In this document: in pieces, positions 36,801 to 45,104 of the stretch
Layout: the number at the start of each line of letters is the position of its first letter
How positions within the stretch are numbered: the first letter of the stretch is position 1
Assembly (NCBI RefSeq): GCF_004123835.1
Contig: NZ_MZMU01000009.1
Location: 108,021-172,020 of the forward strand
Direction of reading: 5' to 3'
From: Rhizobium leguminosarum
Lineage (GTDB): Bacteria; Pseudomonadota; Alphaproteobacteria; Rhizobiales; Rhizobiaceae
Length of the DNA stretch: 64,000 bases
The notes under the pieces: model-generated
What the model saw: only the letters and a program-made list of their open reading frames with translations
Told to the model about the DNA's origin: nothing
Database searches by the model: none
Translations under genes and position numbers: made by a program

Positions 36801-37032
36801 GCTCGATCTTGTTGACGACCTGGTCTTCCATTTCCTGGATGGAAGCACCTGGCCAGAGCGCCTGAACGACCATGACGCGGAAGGTGAATTCAGGATCCTC
36901 GCGCTGACCCATGCGCATCAGGCCGAGCACGCCGGTGATGATGATCAGCCCGAAAAGGAAGCGGGCGATGCTTGGATGTCCGATCGCCCAGCGCGATAGA
37001 TTGAAGGGCCGCTTCTCGGTGGTGGCGTCCAT
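33889..37032 (-). CDS. RND-family efflux pump, inner-membrane transporter
   Basis: The 1047-residue protein has the AcrB-like architecture: a first transmembrane helix near 25-40, a large periplasmic loop, helices 2-6 around 335-480, helix 7 near 530-545, a second periplasmic loop, and helices 8-12 to about 1010. Helix 4 contains the proton-relay pair in GLLVDDAMIVVEMMERK, typical of hydrophobic/amphiphilic efflux pumps. It is the last gene of a tetR-adaptor-pump operon, 29 bp after the adaptor gene. No outer-membrane channel gene is present, so a TolC-type partner must be encoded elsewhere. The substrate is unknown. Confidence 0.92.
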   Translation of the reverse strand: MDATTEKRPFNLSRWAIGHPSIARFLFGLIIITGVLGLMRMGQREDPEFTFRVMVVQALWPGASIQEMEDQVVNKIERKLQETPHIDWVKSYTRAGSAIITLQVKGDTNSQEVADAFYQVRKKVGDISNELPQGLLGPYFNDEFGDTFITLHSISGDGYSYPELKKFAIQARDMLLTTPGVEKAVIIGDQPEKIYIDVSSKALSERGLTILDLQNAIKGQNNVDPAGSVDTGLRSVRISVEGDVKKAADIRELRLRAGGQVTRLGDIATVSSGLEDPYQRKYRFNGHDSVQVGVVMAKGFNVTDVGKGVEATYQHFEEALPYGVAVDQIANQPDVVTDAVSEFMHALGEALIIVLVVSFVSIGWRSGLVIAIAIPLVLAATFALMYELGIDLQRISLGALIIALGLLVDDAMIVVEMMERKLEEGLVKIEAASFAYSSTAFPMLTGTLITTAGFIPVGFAASTAGEYVRSLFYVVGIALVTSWFVAVYFTPWLGYMILKQRHHAGKHHDAFDTGFYRRLRGTIGWAVRHRVIVLLLTLGTFVTSLWAFQFIPQNFFPQSSRPEILVDLWLPEGTSIKEVEVQAKALEAKMMDDPDKRFIATYIGEGAPRFFLPLDQQLRNPNFAQLLVMANDEPARERLIVKLRTILAEDFPDIRGKVDRLFLGPPTGWPVQMRVMGPDRQEVREIADQVKARFQANPMLGAIHDDWLEEVPGMKLVIDQDRARALGVTSQRVRQMLQTAMSGAALDDFRDGEETVSIVAREPDASRSLLSAVNSVYVPTDFGGFVPVSQVAKVVPVMEQGIEWRRNRLPTITVRATLPDDVQANDVVMKMYADMKDLRDSLPAGYNVEIQGGAEDAAESQMSIAAKAPIMLAVIIVLLMIQLQHFGKAMLVLATGPLGIIGAAAALLISGAPFGFVAILGVIALLGIIMRNSIILVDQIDQDIKAGMHRQEAIVGAAVRRFRPIMLTALTAVLALIPISRGVFWGPLAYAMMGGILVATVLTILVLPAGYALFFGREPKTKDEPGQHADAIQEEADDRHPPALAAE

Positions 37033-37061
37033 GGTCTTGTTCCCTATATCCTATGGCGCGA

Positions 37062-38201
37062 TCAGCGGACGGTCTGGTCCGTGGCGGCCAGGGCCGACTG
37101 CTGGTCCGGCACCTTCACCTTCAGGTTCTCGCTCATGAACTGCGTGCCGGCCGAAACGACGAGGTCACCGGTATCGAGGCCCTCGGTCACATGCACGCCG
37201 TCGCCGGTGAAGTCGGCGACCTTGATGTCGCGGCCATGCACGGTCGCCGTGTCGCGGTCGACGGTCCAGACCATCTGCTTGCCGTCCTTTTCAGCCAGTG
37301 CGCTGAGTGGGATCGAGACATAGCTGTTGCCGTTGCTGACATCGGCCTCGATCGTTGCCGTCATGCCGAGCAACACCTGCGGATCGTTCGGCAGGCTCAC
37401 CCGGACCGCAAAGGTGCGCGACTGCTGGTCGGCGCTTCCGGAAACCTCCCGCACCTTGCCGTCGAGCACCAGTCTGTCGTCAGCCCAGAAGCTGGCCTTG
37501 ACTGTTTTGCCCGGCTTGAATTCGGCAATGTCATTTTCCGGAACGGCGATCTGCACTTCCTTTTCGCCGTCGACGGCAACGGCGACGACGGGAGTGCCCG
37601 ACGCAACGACCTGGCCGACATCGGCATTGATCGTCGTGACAATCCCGTTGTGGTCGGCCTTCAGCTCCGCATAACTCACCTGGTTCTTCGCCTGATCGAG
37701 CGCCGAGACGGCGGCATCGCGGCTTGAAACGGCCTGATCGTAACTGAGCGACGCTTGCTCGAGTTGGGATTTCGGCGAAACATTCTTGTCGAAGAGCTGC
37801 TGATTGCGCTTGTTCACGAGATCGGCGGTTTCGACGCCTTTTTCAGCGGCTGCGAGATTGGCTTCCGCCGTCTTGACCGCCAGCTGGTAATCGGTGGAGT
37901 CCATCCGAGCGAGCACGTCGCCCGGCTTCACCTTGTCGCCGATATCGACGAGGCGTTCGGTGATCTTGCCGGCGACGCGGAAGCCAAGGTTCATCTCCGT
38001 GCGCGCCTTGACCGAGCCGGAATAGTCGAGCTTGCGCGTGTCGCCGGCCTTGGCGATCTCGACGACCTTCACCGGCCGGATGACTTCCTTGACCTCAGCC
38101 TTCTCTTCCGAGCAGGCGGAAACGCCGATGCCGATGGCGCCGAAGAGCACGAGACTGGCGACGGACGGCATGCGATGGCTGAGGGTCTTGAGCGAAAACA
38201 T
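37062..38201 (-). CDS. RND efflux periplasmic adaptor lipoprotein (MFP)
   Basis: The 379-residue protein starts with a lipoprotein signal (GIGVSAC lipobox, Cys about residue 30). It continues with a beta-barrel/lipoyl part, an alpha-hairpin with coiled-coil character (about 100-170, ANLAAAEKGVETADLVNKRN), and C-terminal membrane-proximal beta strands. This is the HlyD/AcrA-type adaptor. ATG 38201 is chosen because the upstream frame lacks a signal. It lies 50 bp after the TetR gene and 29 bp before the pump. Confidence 0.9.
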   Translation of the reverse strand: MFSLKTLSHRMPSVASLVLFGAIGIGVSACSEEKAEVKEVIRPVKVVEIAKAGDTRKLDYSGSVKARTEMNLGFRVAGKITERLVDIGDKVKPGDVLARMDSTDYQLAVKTAEANLAAAEKGVETADLVNKRNQQLFDKNVSPKSQLEQASLSYDQAVSSRDAAVSALDQAKNQVSYAELKADHNGIVTTINADVGQVVASGTPVVAVAVDGEKEVQIAVPENDIAEFKPGKTVKASFWADDRLVLDGKVREVSGSADQQSRTFAVRVSLPNDPQVLLGMTATIEADVSNGNSYVSIPLSALAEKDGKQMVWTVDRDTATVHGRDIKVADFTGDGVHVTEGLDTGDLVVSAGTQFMSENLKVKVPDQQSALAATDQTVR

Positions 38202-38251
38202 CTTCCGCACTCCTGGATCGTTTCGGGGTTTCGGCGGCGGGCTGCCGTCCA

Positions 38252-38860
38252 TTATTTCTTCAGCGCCCTGATCACGTAGTCGATCAGTTCGTCGACGCTC
38301 GCGCGGTTCGTTTTCGCAAGACATTGCGCCACCATTTGCGGATGGCAGAGCGTGTTCGTCGCAGCGCCGAAGCAGCGCGAGGCAACGACCGGGTCCTGCT
38401 CGGCGAATTCTCCGGCTGCAATGCCTTCGGCGATGATTTCGGCAATGAGATCATGGACTCGGTCGATATGTTTTTCGATGACGTGCCAGTCGCGCTCGAT
38501 CGCGACGATGATCATCTCATGCACCTTCATCTCGTCGAGCATCAGATCCAGCGTCAACTGATGCTGGGTCTCGACATAGCGGCGCAGCCGCTCGCTGGCG
38601 CTGATCGGCTGATGGCGGACGTCGTAGGCGATTTGATAGGCAGTCGCGAGCATGCGCCCGCAGAGCGCCTGGTGGATTTCCACCTTGGAGGCGAAGAAAC
38701 GATAAATATTGGCGGGCGACATGCCGAGATCGCGGGCGATGTCGGCCACCGTCGTCTTGCTGTAGCCATAATGCCGAAACAGCCGCTCGGCCGCATCGAG
38801 AATGCGCGTGACATTCTCCTGCCGCGCGATGTCCAGCGTATTTTCCGCGATGTCGTTCAT
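38252..38860 (-). CDS. TetR-family repressor of the efflux operon
   Basis: The 202-residue protein has the TetR helix-turn-helix at about 18-65 (RILDAAERLFRHYGYSKTTV and DLGMSPANIYRFFASKVEI) and a C-terminal TetR_C effector domain. It is the first gene of the tetR-adaptor-pump operon. A perfect inverted repeat at 38878-38913 lies just upstream, so it is likely autoregulated and releases the operon when a pump substrate binds. Start ATG 38860. Confidence 0.9.
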   Translation of the reverse strand: MNDIAENTLDIARQENVTRILDAAERLFRHYGYSKTTVADIARDLGMSPANIYRFFASKVEIHQALCGRMLATAYQIAYDVRHQPISASERLRRYVETQHQLTLDLMLDEMKVHEMIIVAIERDWHVIEKHIDRVHDLIAEIIAEGIAAGEFAEQDPVVASRCFGAATNTLCHPQMVAQCLAKTNRASVDELIDYVIRALKK

Positions 38861-38877
38861 AAGTTTCGGGACCTGAA

Positions 38878-38913
38878 TTACGACTGACGATTTTCGAATT
38901 TCGTCAGTCGTAA
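38878..38913 (-). promoter_or_regulatory. TetR operator upstream of the efflux operon
   Basis: TTACGACTGACGA at 38878-38890 and TCGTCAGTCGTAA at 38901-38913 are perfect reverse complements over 13 bases around TTTTCGAATT, whose core TTCGAA is itself palindromic. It lies 18 bp before the regulator's ATG. The size and position fit a TetR dimer operator overlapping the promoter or leader. Confidence 0.8.
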
Positions 38914-39064
38914 AATATCAGGCGTTACTTGTCAATATGCTGTGGGACGAGCGTGATCCGGCGGAAGCGATAACTCAAGACGATCGATGACCGGTGAAAA
39001 GGCCTGGCCTGCACGCGTGATGCCGGCAGCCGATGAATAGGCTGACCCCGACAAATGGGCACAG

Positions 39065-39100
39065 CAAATAGAAAGTGCCGCGGCAAGAAGCGCGCGGCAC
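39065..39100 (-). terminator. Terminator after the OsmC gene
   Basis: GTGCCGCG at 39075-39082 pairs perfectly with CGCGGCAC at 39093-39100. On the minus strand it is followed by TTTCTATTT. It lies 20 bp after the OsmC stop. Confidence 0.6.
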
Positions 39101-39120
39101 GTCGTCAATGGGGTGACGGG

Positions 39121-39552
39121 TCAGACGATCTGGACGTCGAGTGTGATCGGAACGGAGGCGAGAGCCTTGGAAACCGGGCAGCCGGCTTTCGCCTTGTTGG
39201 CGAGTTCGGTGAAGGTCGCCTCATCGGCACCGGGAATACGGCCGGAGAGCGAGAGATGGATGGCAGTGATGGCAAAGCCGCCCTCGACGCTTTCGAGCGT
39301 CACCTTGGCGGAGGTTTCCATATGCTCGGCGGTAAAGCCGGCTTCACCGAGGATCAACGACAGCGCCATCGTGAAGCAGCCGGCATGGGCGGCACCGATC
39401 AGTTCTTCCGGGTTGGTGCCGGGGATGCCTTCGAAGCGGCTTGCAAAGCCGTAGGGATAGTCCTTCAGGGCGCCGCTCTGCGTCGAGATCAGGCCTTTGC
39501 CGTCCTTGAGGCCACCGGTCCAATGGGCCGAAGCCGTGCGATTGATCTGCAT
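39121..39552 (-). CDS. osmC: OsmC-family peroxiredoxin
   Basis: The 143-residue protein reduces organic hydroperoxides with a Cys pair. The two redox cysteines are C59 (AAHAGCFTMAL) and C125 (AGCPVSKAL), spaced as in OsmC/Ohr; the ANDAGCF context favours OsmC over Ohr. Start ATG 39552 with GGAGG upstream. It appears monocistronic, with a hairpin terminator. The usual induction is by osmotic or oxidative stress; no specific site is evident here. Confidence 0.9.
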   Translation of the reverse strand: MQINRTASAHWTGGLKDGKGLISTQSGALKDYPYGFASRFEGIPGTNPEELIGAAHAGCFTMALSLILGEAGFTAEHMETSAKVTLESVEGGFAITAIHLSLSGRIPGADEATFTELANKAKAGCPVSKALASVPITLDVQIV

Positions 39553-39677
39553 GCCGTCCTCCTGTTTTCGATTGTGCTTTCAGAAAGCGGCAGGGCGCCG
39601 CTCTGTGCCTGCGGGAGATCAGATAGCCTTCCCGATGGGCAATATAATGCTCTATGCCGAGAAGACGACAGGCATGT

Positions 39678-39701
39678 AAAAATTGCGGGCGTCGAAGCCC
39701 G
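39678..39701 (-). terminator. Terminator at the end of the sugar-importer operon
   Basis: CGGGC at 39686-39690 pairs with GCCCG at 39697-39701, followed on the minus strand by AATTTTT (39684-39678). It directly follows the stop of the SDR gene at 39703. Confidence 0.6.
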
Positions 39702-39702
39702 T

Positions 39703-40482
39703 TCAAACGGGATGCTGCAGGACGCTGAGGCCGCCGTCGATTGTCAGGCAGGTGGCATTGATGAACGGGCACTCGTCGGAAATCATGAAAACGGCCGCCA
39801 TGGCGATCTCCTCCGGTGTCGCGATGCGCCCGCCGGGATGCAGTTTCATCGTCTCGGCCTTTGCCACCTTCGGATCAGGGAAGCCGTTCCAGTAATCGAT
39901 CACCTTCTGCGTCGAGACGTAGCCCGGCGCCAACGCGTTCACGCGGACATTGCGGGCGGCATATTCCAGCCCTAAGGATTTCGTCATTCCGAGCAGGGCG
40001 TGTTTGGCCAACGGATAGGGAAATGTGTGCGGGATGATAGTGAAAGCGTGCGTCGAGGCGATGTTGAGGATGACACCACCGCCCTGCTCGATGAGGCCCG
40101 GCAATACCGCCTTGCAGCAGTTCCATGCGCCCTTCAGATTGATGTCGAAGCAGCGGTTCCATTCCTCGTCCGTCGTGTCGAGCGGTTCGGCGAAGACATT
40201 GACCCCGGCATTGTTGACGAGCGCGTTCAGCTGTCCGATTTCTTCATTCGCCTGAGCGACCAATGTCGTGATCGTCCCGGTATCGGTAATATCGGCCGGC
40301 AGATAACCAAGACGGCCGCCGCTGCGCTGGAGCTCTTTCGCCGCCCGCGCCAGCAGCGCCGCATCGCGATCGACGAGAAAGACCGCGGCATCCTCCCGCA
40401 TGAAAGCCTTTGCGATCGCAAGGCCGATACCCTGCGCAGCACCTGTTATCAGGATGTTCTTGCCTTGCAGGCGGCCGCTCAT
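39703..40482 (-). CDS. SDR-family dehydrogenase, last gene of the araFGH-type operon
   Basis: A classical short-chain dehydrogenase of 259 residues: cofactor motif GAAQGIG at 14-20, NNAG at 90-93, and the catalytic triad S143, Y156, K160 (PYPLAK). It starts directly after the mutarotase stop (TAG-ATG). The operon imports and mutarotates a sugar, so a sugar 1-dehydrogenase (galactose, arabinose or fucose) making the lactone is the natural guess, but SDR substrates cannot be predicted reliably. A terminator follows. Confidence 0.83.
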   Translation of the reverse strand: MSGRLQGKNILITGAAQGIGLAIAKAFMREDAAVFLVDRDAALLARAAKELQRSGGRLGYLPADITDTGTITTLVAQANEEIGQLNALVNNAGVNVFAEPLDTTDEEWNRCFDINLKGAWNCCKAVLPGLIEQGGGVILNIASTHAFTIIPHTFPYPLAKHALLGMTKSLGLEYAARNVRVNALAPGYVSTQKVIDYWNGFPDPKVAKAETMKLHPGGRIATPEEIAMAAVFMISDECPFINATCLTIDGGLSVLQHPV

Positions 40483-41373
40483 CTATCCCTCCTCCGACCG
40501 AACCGGCAGCGCCGAAATCAGGATCGTCACTGTGCCGGCAAGAGCCTCCCCCGGCGCAAGTGGCGCGAGCCCACCGAAATCAGGAAGGTGATGGCCGTTC
40601 GGCAGGTGGCTCATCGGCTCGAGGCAGAAGAAGTCGCTCCGGTTGACAGGCATATACAGCATGAAGCGATCGAGCGCACCATCGGCTTCCAGCGCCGCCT
40701 GAATTCCGAGTTCCGGCCAGACGATCGCAGCTCGCCCATTCCAACCCTCGAAGGCATTGTTCATCCATCTCTGCGGCAAAAGCTTTTCGGATCTGAAATC
40801 GAAATAGTCCGGCACAGGGCCAGGCATCTCCGGAAGATGGTCCGCCCGCTCGCTCCAATAGCGATCGGCCGCAACCGTCAGTCGCGTCTTTGGCGTGCGC
40901 GCGAAGAAGGGATGCTGACCGAGCCCGAAGGGAAGAGCCGCTTCGCCGCGGTTTTCCACGGAAAGCCTCAGCACCAGAGCATCGGGGGTGAGACGGATCT
41001 CCTGCCGGGTGAAATAGGCATAGGGTGAAACGCTGTCGGCACTGCGGGAAAAGGAGAAGCACGCATGCTCCGCACTGGCGTCTTCAAGCTGCCAGAGGCT
41101 GAGCCAGCCGTCGCCATGGAGATAGAGCGGATCGGAAGCATTCGCTTGGAAGGCATGGACTTGTCCGGCAAAAGACATGATATTGCCTTCCACGCGGTTG
41201 CCGAACGGCACCATCGCGAAATTCGCCATCGCGCCATCCGGCCCGCCGGCGGCCACGAGAAAGGAAATGCCTCGATAGGTCGCGGCGGTGACGGCAGCAC
41301 CCCGACGGCTGACCCGGACGGCGAGATCGCCGTGCCTCAGTTCGATGTCATCGCCGGCTTGTCTCTGGTTCAT
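40483..41373 (-). CDS. Aldose 1-epimerase (galactose mutarotase family)
   Basis: The 296-residue protein interconverts sugar anomers before a dehydrogenase. Family features are a substrate Arg in PFGNRVEGN, His in LHGDGW and HPFF, and a C-terminal Glu region. It overlaps the upstream permease stop by four bases (ATGA) and runs directly into the SDR gene. Placement between importer and SDR suggests it feeds the correct anomer to the dehydrogenase. Confidence 0.85.
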   Translation of the reverse strand: MNQRQAGDDIELRHGDLAVRVSRRGAAVTAATYRGISFLVAAGGPDGAMANFAMVPFGNRVEGNIMSFAGQVHAFQANASDPLYLHGDGWLSLWQLEDASAEHACFSFSRSADSVSPYAYFTRQEIRLTPDALVLRLSVENRGEAALPFGLGQHPFFARTPKTRLTVAADRYWSERADHLPEMPGPVPDYFDFRSEKLLPQRWMNNAFEGWNGRAAIVWPELGIQAALEADGALDRFMLYMPVNRSDFFCLEPMSHLPNGHHLPDFGGLAPLAPGEALAGTVTILISALPVRSEEG

Positions 41374-42320
41374 CCGCGCCGTCCCGCAGCCGAAGACCTC
41401 AAATTGTCGAGCAACACTGCGATCAGCAGGATCAGCCCGCGGACCACATACTGATAGAACGCCTGGATATTCAGGAGGTTCATGACGTTTTCGGCGATGC
41501 CCATGATCAGCACGCCGACAATGACGCCGCTCATCGCCGCCCGGCCGCCGGCCAGCGAAACGCCACCGAGAACGCAGGCCGAAATCACCGAAAGCTCAAG
41601 CCCTGTCGCCGCATTCGGCTGGCCGGAGGTGATGCGTGAGGCAAGCAGAATGCCGGCAATGCCGCAGACAAGCCCCTGCAGCGCAAAGATCCAGACCCGC
41701 ATGTTGACGACATTGACGCCGGCAAGCCGCGAGGCCTCGGGGTTGCCGCCGATTGCCAGGGTGTTCTTGCCGAAGACGGTGCGGTTGAGCACGAAACCGA
41801 AGAGGATGAAAAGGATCAGCATGATCCAGATCGGTGTCGGCACGGTGAGAAATCGCGACAGGGCAAGCTGGTAGAAATCGGGATCATTGATGCCGACGGC
41901 GCGGCCATCGGACGCGATCAGCGCCAGCCCGCGCACGATCTGCATGGTCGCAAGCGTTGTGATCAGCGCATTGATGCGAAACCGCGCAATGACGATACCA
42001 TTGACGAAACCAACGACCGCGCCGCACAGCAGGGCGGCGAGCAGCCCGACGGGAATGGAGCCCGTCGCATTCGAGACCATCACCGCGATCATGCCGGAGA
42101 AGGCGACGATCGATCCAACCGAAAGATCGAAATCGCGCGATGCCAGGCAGAACATCATCGTGCAGGCGACGATTCCGATCGTGACGACCGACTGCAGCAG
42201 CCCCAGCATGTTTCGCTCGGTCAGGAAGTTCGGAACAAAGAGCGAGACGATCACGAAGGCGGCAGCGAAGATCACCACCAGTCCCTGCTCGCCAAGAAGA
42301 ATTTTTTTCAACGAATTCAT
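41370..42320 (-). CDS. araH: Sugar ABC transporter permease, AraH-like
   Basis: The 316-residue membrane protein closely resembles E. coli AraH: FCLASRDFDLSVGSIVA, ALITTLATMQIVRGLA, NTLAIGGNPEASRLAGV and TSGQPNAATGLELSVISACV are near-identical family blocks. It is a pentose/galactose-type single permease forming a homodimer. Start ATG 42320; the longer upstream frame reads through a repeat and was rejected. A 121-bp repeat separates it from araG. Confidence 0.92.
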   Translation of the reverse strand: MNSLKKILLGEQGLVVIFAAAFVIVSLFVPNFLTERNMLGLLQSVVTIGIVACTMMFCLASRDFDLSVGSIVAFSGMIAVMVSNATGSIPVGLLAALLCGAVVGFVNGIVIARFRINALITTLATMQIVRGLALIASDGRAVGINDPDFYQLALSRFLTVPTPIWIMLILFILFGFVLNRTVFGKNTLAIGGNPEASRLAGVNVVNMRVWIFALQGLVCGIAGILLASRITSGQPNAATGLELSVISACVLGGVSLAGGRAAMSGVIVGVLIMGIAENVMNLLNIQAFYQYVVRGLILLIAVLLDNLRSSAAGRRG

Positions 42321-42340
42321 CGTCCGTATATTCCTGGTCC

Positions 42341-42445
42341 TAGAGCAATTCCAGGAAAAGTGCGAAGCGGTTTTCCGTCCGGAATTGCGTAAAAACAAAA
42401 AGTTAGAGCGGTTCTGCATTTCCATGAAAAGCTGAACCGCTCTAA
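42341..42445. repeat. Rhizobial intergenic repeat inside the araGH operon
   Basis: The element starts TAGAGCAATTCCAGGAAAAG, includes AAGCGGTTTTCCGTCCGGAA, and ends in a hairpin. TTAGAGCGGTTC at 42403-42414 pairs perfectly with GAACCGCTCTAA at 42434-42445, which includes the araG stop codon. It resembles abundant Rhizobium intergenic repeats and may dampen araH expression relative to araFG. Confidence 0.7.
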
Positions 42446-43947
42446 ATGGTGCCTGCGGCGTTCTTGTCAGGAAGTGCTGCCGTCAGGATGTTGCGCTCGT
42501 CGAAATCCTGGCGAGCGACATTGGCCGCCACCTTGCCCTGGCACATCACCATGATGCGATCGGAAATGCCCATGACTTCAGGCAGCTCGCTGGAGATCAC
42601 CACGATCGCCATGCCACCGGCCGCAAGCTCGTAGAGGATTTCGTAGATTTCCGATTTCGCCCCCACATCGATGCCGCGCGTCGGCTCGTCGATGACGAGG
42701 ACCTTTATACCCTGCTCGGACAGCCAGCGGCCGAGAATGACCTTCTGCTGGTTGCCGCCCGAGAGATTGATGATGTCTTGTTTGCGCGACGGCGTCCGCA
42801 CCCGAAGCTTGGCGATGAACCGGTCCGCCAGCGCCGCCTCTCGTCTCGGGCTCAGAATGCCGAAAGGCGAAAAATGCCGGCGCGACGAGATCGCGATATT
42901 TTCTTCGATCGATCGCCCTTGGATGATGCCGTCGAACTTGCGGTCCTCGGGGCAGAGCACCATGCCGGCATTGATCGCCGCCTTCGGATTGTTCGGCGAG
43001 ACGGCAACGCCGTCGATCGTCACCTGGCCCTGATGCCTGGTGTCGGCGCCGTAAAGCAGCCGCGCCATCTCGCTACGGCCGGCGCCGATCAGGCCGAAGA
43101 AACCGAGAATCTCGCCCTGGCGGACGGAAAAGCTGATCGGATGGCGTAGCCTCGGTCCCGACAGGCCCTTGACCTCCAGACGTATGCCGCCGAGCGGACG
43201 TTCGCGCCAGCCCCAGACATTGCTGATCTCGCGCCCGACCATTTCCGAGATGATCTGCTCTCGCGTGGTTTCAGCGATGTCAGGATGGTGGGCGGCAAGT
43301 TTGCCGTCGCGCAGCACCGTCAGGCTGTCGCAAAGACGGAAGATCTCGTCGAGACGATGCGAGACGTAGAGGATGACCGTTCCTTTCGCCTTCAGCCTGT
43401 CGATGAGTGAAAACAGGATTTCGCTTTCACGCGAGGAAAGCGAGGAGGTTGGTTCGTCCAACGCGATCACCCGCGCATCGAGCATGACTGCCTTGGCGAT
43501 CTCGACCATCTGCCGCGCACCGATCGAAAGGGCGGCGACCTTGGTCTGCGGATCGACATCGATGCCGATCTCCTCGAGCTTCGAGCGCACCGTCTCGATC
43601 AGCGTCTTAGAATGGATGACGCCGCCCTTGGCCGGGAAGCGTCCGAGCCAGAGATTTTCAGCGACCGTCAACTCCGGAACGAGTTGCAGTTCCTGATGGA
43701 TGACGATGACACCGGCATGGAAGGCGTCGCGGACGGACCCGTATCTCTGCTCCTCGCCGTCGATGAGGATGTTGCCGCCATCGGCGGCCTGATCGCCGGA
43801 CAGCACCCGAATCAACGTCGATTTACCGGCACCGTTCTCGCCCATCAGGCCGTGGACGGCGCCCTTCTCGACAGTAAAGGAAACACTCGCCAGCGCCTGC
43901 ACGCCGGGATAACCCTTGGAGATATTGTTGAATTCGAGGAAAGCCAT
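42442..43947 (-). CDS. araG: Sugar ABC transporter ATP-binding protein, AraG-like
   Basis: The 501-residue protein has two fused ABC domains, as in E. coli AraG (504). The first Walker A is GENGAGKST with signature LSIGARQMVEIAKA. The second domain lacks a canonical Walker A (IGAGRSEMARLLYG) but has LSGGNQQKVILGRWL. Blocks such as EPTSSLSSRESE and LCPEDRKFDGII match AraG closely. Two ATGs occur in tandem; the second (43947) is better spaced from GGAG. It follows araF by about 70 bp. Confidence 0.92.
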   Translation of the reverse strand: MAFLEFNNISKGYPGVQALASVSFTVEKGAVHGLMGENGAGKSTLIRVLSGDQAADGGNILIDGEEQRYGSVRDAFHAGVIVIHQELQLVPELTVAENLWLGRFPAKGGVIHSKTLIETVRSKLEEIGIDVDPQTKVAALSIGARQMVEIAKAVMLDARVIALDEPTSSLSSRESEILFSLIDRLKAKGTVILYVSHRLDEIFRLCDSLTVLRDGKLAAHHPDIAETTREQIISEMVGREISNVWGWRERPLGGIRLEVKGLSGPRLRHPISFSVRQGEILGFFGLIGAGRSEMARLLYGADTRHQGQVTIDGVAVSPNNPKAAINAGMVLCPEDRKFDGIIQGRSIEENIAISSRRHFSPFGILSPRREAALADRFIAKLRVRTPSRKQDIINLSGGNQQKVILGRWLSEQGIKVLVIDEPTRGIDVGAKSEIYEILYELAAGGMAIVVISSELPEVMGISDRIMVMCQGKVAANVARQDFDERNILTAALPDKNAAGTI

Positions 43948-44017
43948 CATCGCTCCGCCGAGAAGGAACCGGCGGCACTCTAGGCGACCGCCGGACGATA
44001 TCATCTTGGAAGGACGA

Positions 44018-45001
44018 TCACTCGATGCCAAGATCCTTGCGGACCTTTTCATAATCGTCGCGCAGCGCTAGGGAACCGGAAGTCAGCGTCAGCTTTTCCG
44101 GCTCCTTGTCGTTGGCGATCCAGTCGTACATGTTGAGCGCCGTCTCGTAGCCGTGACGCTTCGGCGAGATGATGACGGTGCCGAAGAAGCCAGTCGCCGC
44201 CGGCTTCTTGAACTCGTTGATCGCCGATTCCGCGCCGCCGATGCCGACACCGATGACGTTGGCCGCCGGAATGCCGACCGATTCGGAAGCACGGACGGCG
44301 CCGAGGACGGCTTCGTCGTTGAGGCCGAAGGCGACCCAGTATTTCACGTCGGCATGCTTGTTGAGAACGGTGGTTGCCGCGTTGAGCGCCGCTTCCGTAT
44401 CCGTCTTCGCCTGTGGCGCATCATAGATGTTTTCGGCCGGGAAGCCGGCGGACTTCAGCACCGACATCGCGCCTTCGACGCGGTCGACGGCCGTCGGCAG
44501 CTGGTCATAGGAGACCCGCACGGCGCCGACATTCTTCATGTCCCAACCGCGCTCTTTGATTTCGTCGACGATCGCCTGGCCGACGGTCTCGCCGATCTTG
44601 GTGGCCGAAATGCCCATATGCGGCACGTCTTCCAGCGGCTTGCCGTCGGCGCTGACGAGGCGGTCGTCGACCGTCATCAGCTTCAGCTGGTTGGCTTCGG
44701 CCTTGGCGACGATGCCCGGGCCGAGCTTGACGTCGGGCGTGCAGATGATGAAGCCCTGCGCACCCTGGGCGCCGAGATTGTCGATCGCCGACTGGACCTT
44801 TTCCCCGTCTTCGGCGCCGATCTTGACGACGGTGAAGCCTTTTTCCTTGGCGGCCTGGTCGGCGAACTTCCATTCGTCCTGGAACCACGGTTCCTCGGGC
44901 TGCTTGACGATGAACCCTATCTTGACGTCCGCGGAAAATGCCGAGCCGGCCGCCAGAATGGCGAAAGTGCCAGCCAGAACGGCTGCTTTGAACAAGCGCA
45001 T
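44018..45001 (-). CDS. araF: Sugar ABC transporter substrate-binding protein, AraF-like
   Basis: The periplasmic binding protein, 327 residues with a signal peptide ending AGSAFSA near residue 23. Blocks such as GFIVKQPEEPWFQDEWKFAD and SYDQLPTAVDRVEGA resemble E. coli L-arabinose-binding protein, which also binds galactose and fucose. ATG 45001 follows GGGAGAGAGAC. It leads the araF-G-H-mutarotase-SDR operon and is divergent from the GntR regulator, with an operator-like palindrome between. Given the neighbouring galactonate dehydratase, galactose is as likely a substrate as L-arabinose. Confidence 0.92.
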   Translation of the reverse strand: MRLFKAAVLAGTFAILAAGSAFSADVKIGFIVKQPEEPWFQDEWKFADQAAKEKGFTVVKIGAEDGEKVQSAIDNLGAQGAQGFIICTPDVKLGPGIVAKAEANQLKLMTVDDRLVSADGKPLEDVPHMGISATKIGETVGQAIVDEIKERGWDMKNVGAVRVSYDQLPTAVDRVEGAMSVLKSAGFPAENIYDAPQAKTDTEAALNAATTVLNKHADVKYWVAFGLNDEAVLGAVRASESVGIPAANVIGVGIGGAESAINEFKKPAATGFFGTVIISPKRHGYETALNMYDWIANDKEPEKLTLTSGSLALRDDYEKVRKDLGIE

Positions 45002-45061
45002 GTCTCTCTCCCTAACTTTCAAAAACCGAGCAGCTGCCTCCCAGGCAACGTCCACTGAATT

Positions 45062-45104
45062 ATGATAAATCATCATACCAGTCAATTGCCAATGTATGAT
45101 GATT
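45062..45104. promoter_or_regulatory. GntR operator candidate between araF and its regulator
   Basis: AATCATCATAC at 45068-45078 and GTATGATGATT at 45094-45104 are perfect reverse complements over 11 bases around a 15-base spacer. An overlapping ATGAT/ATCAT pair lies at 45062-45076. It sits in the only gap between the divergent araF operon and the FadR-type regulator gene, consistent with a site controlling both. Confidence 0.72.

Noticed and set aside
40000..41028. Plus-strand open frame opposite the mutarotase and SDR genes
   Set aside because: Antisense shadow; both minus-strand genes have clear catalytic motifs and operon spacing.
44018..45001. Ribose-type (RbsB) or xylose-type binding protein
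   Set aside because: Sequence blocks of the binding protein, ATPase and permease all match AraF, AraG and AraH more closely than Rbs or Xyl components.
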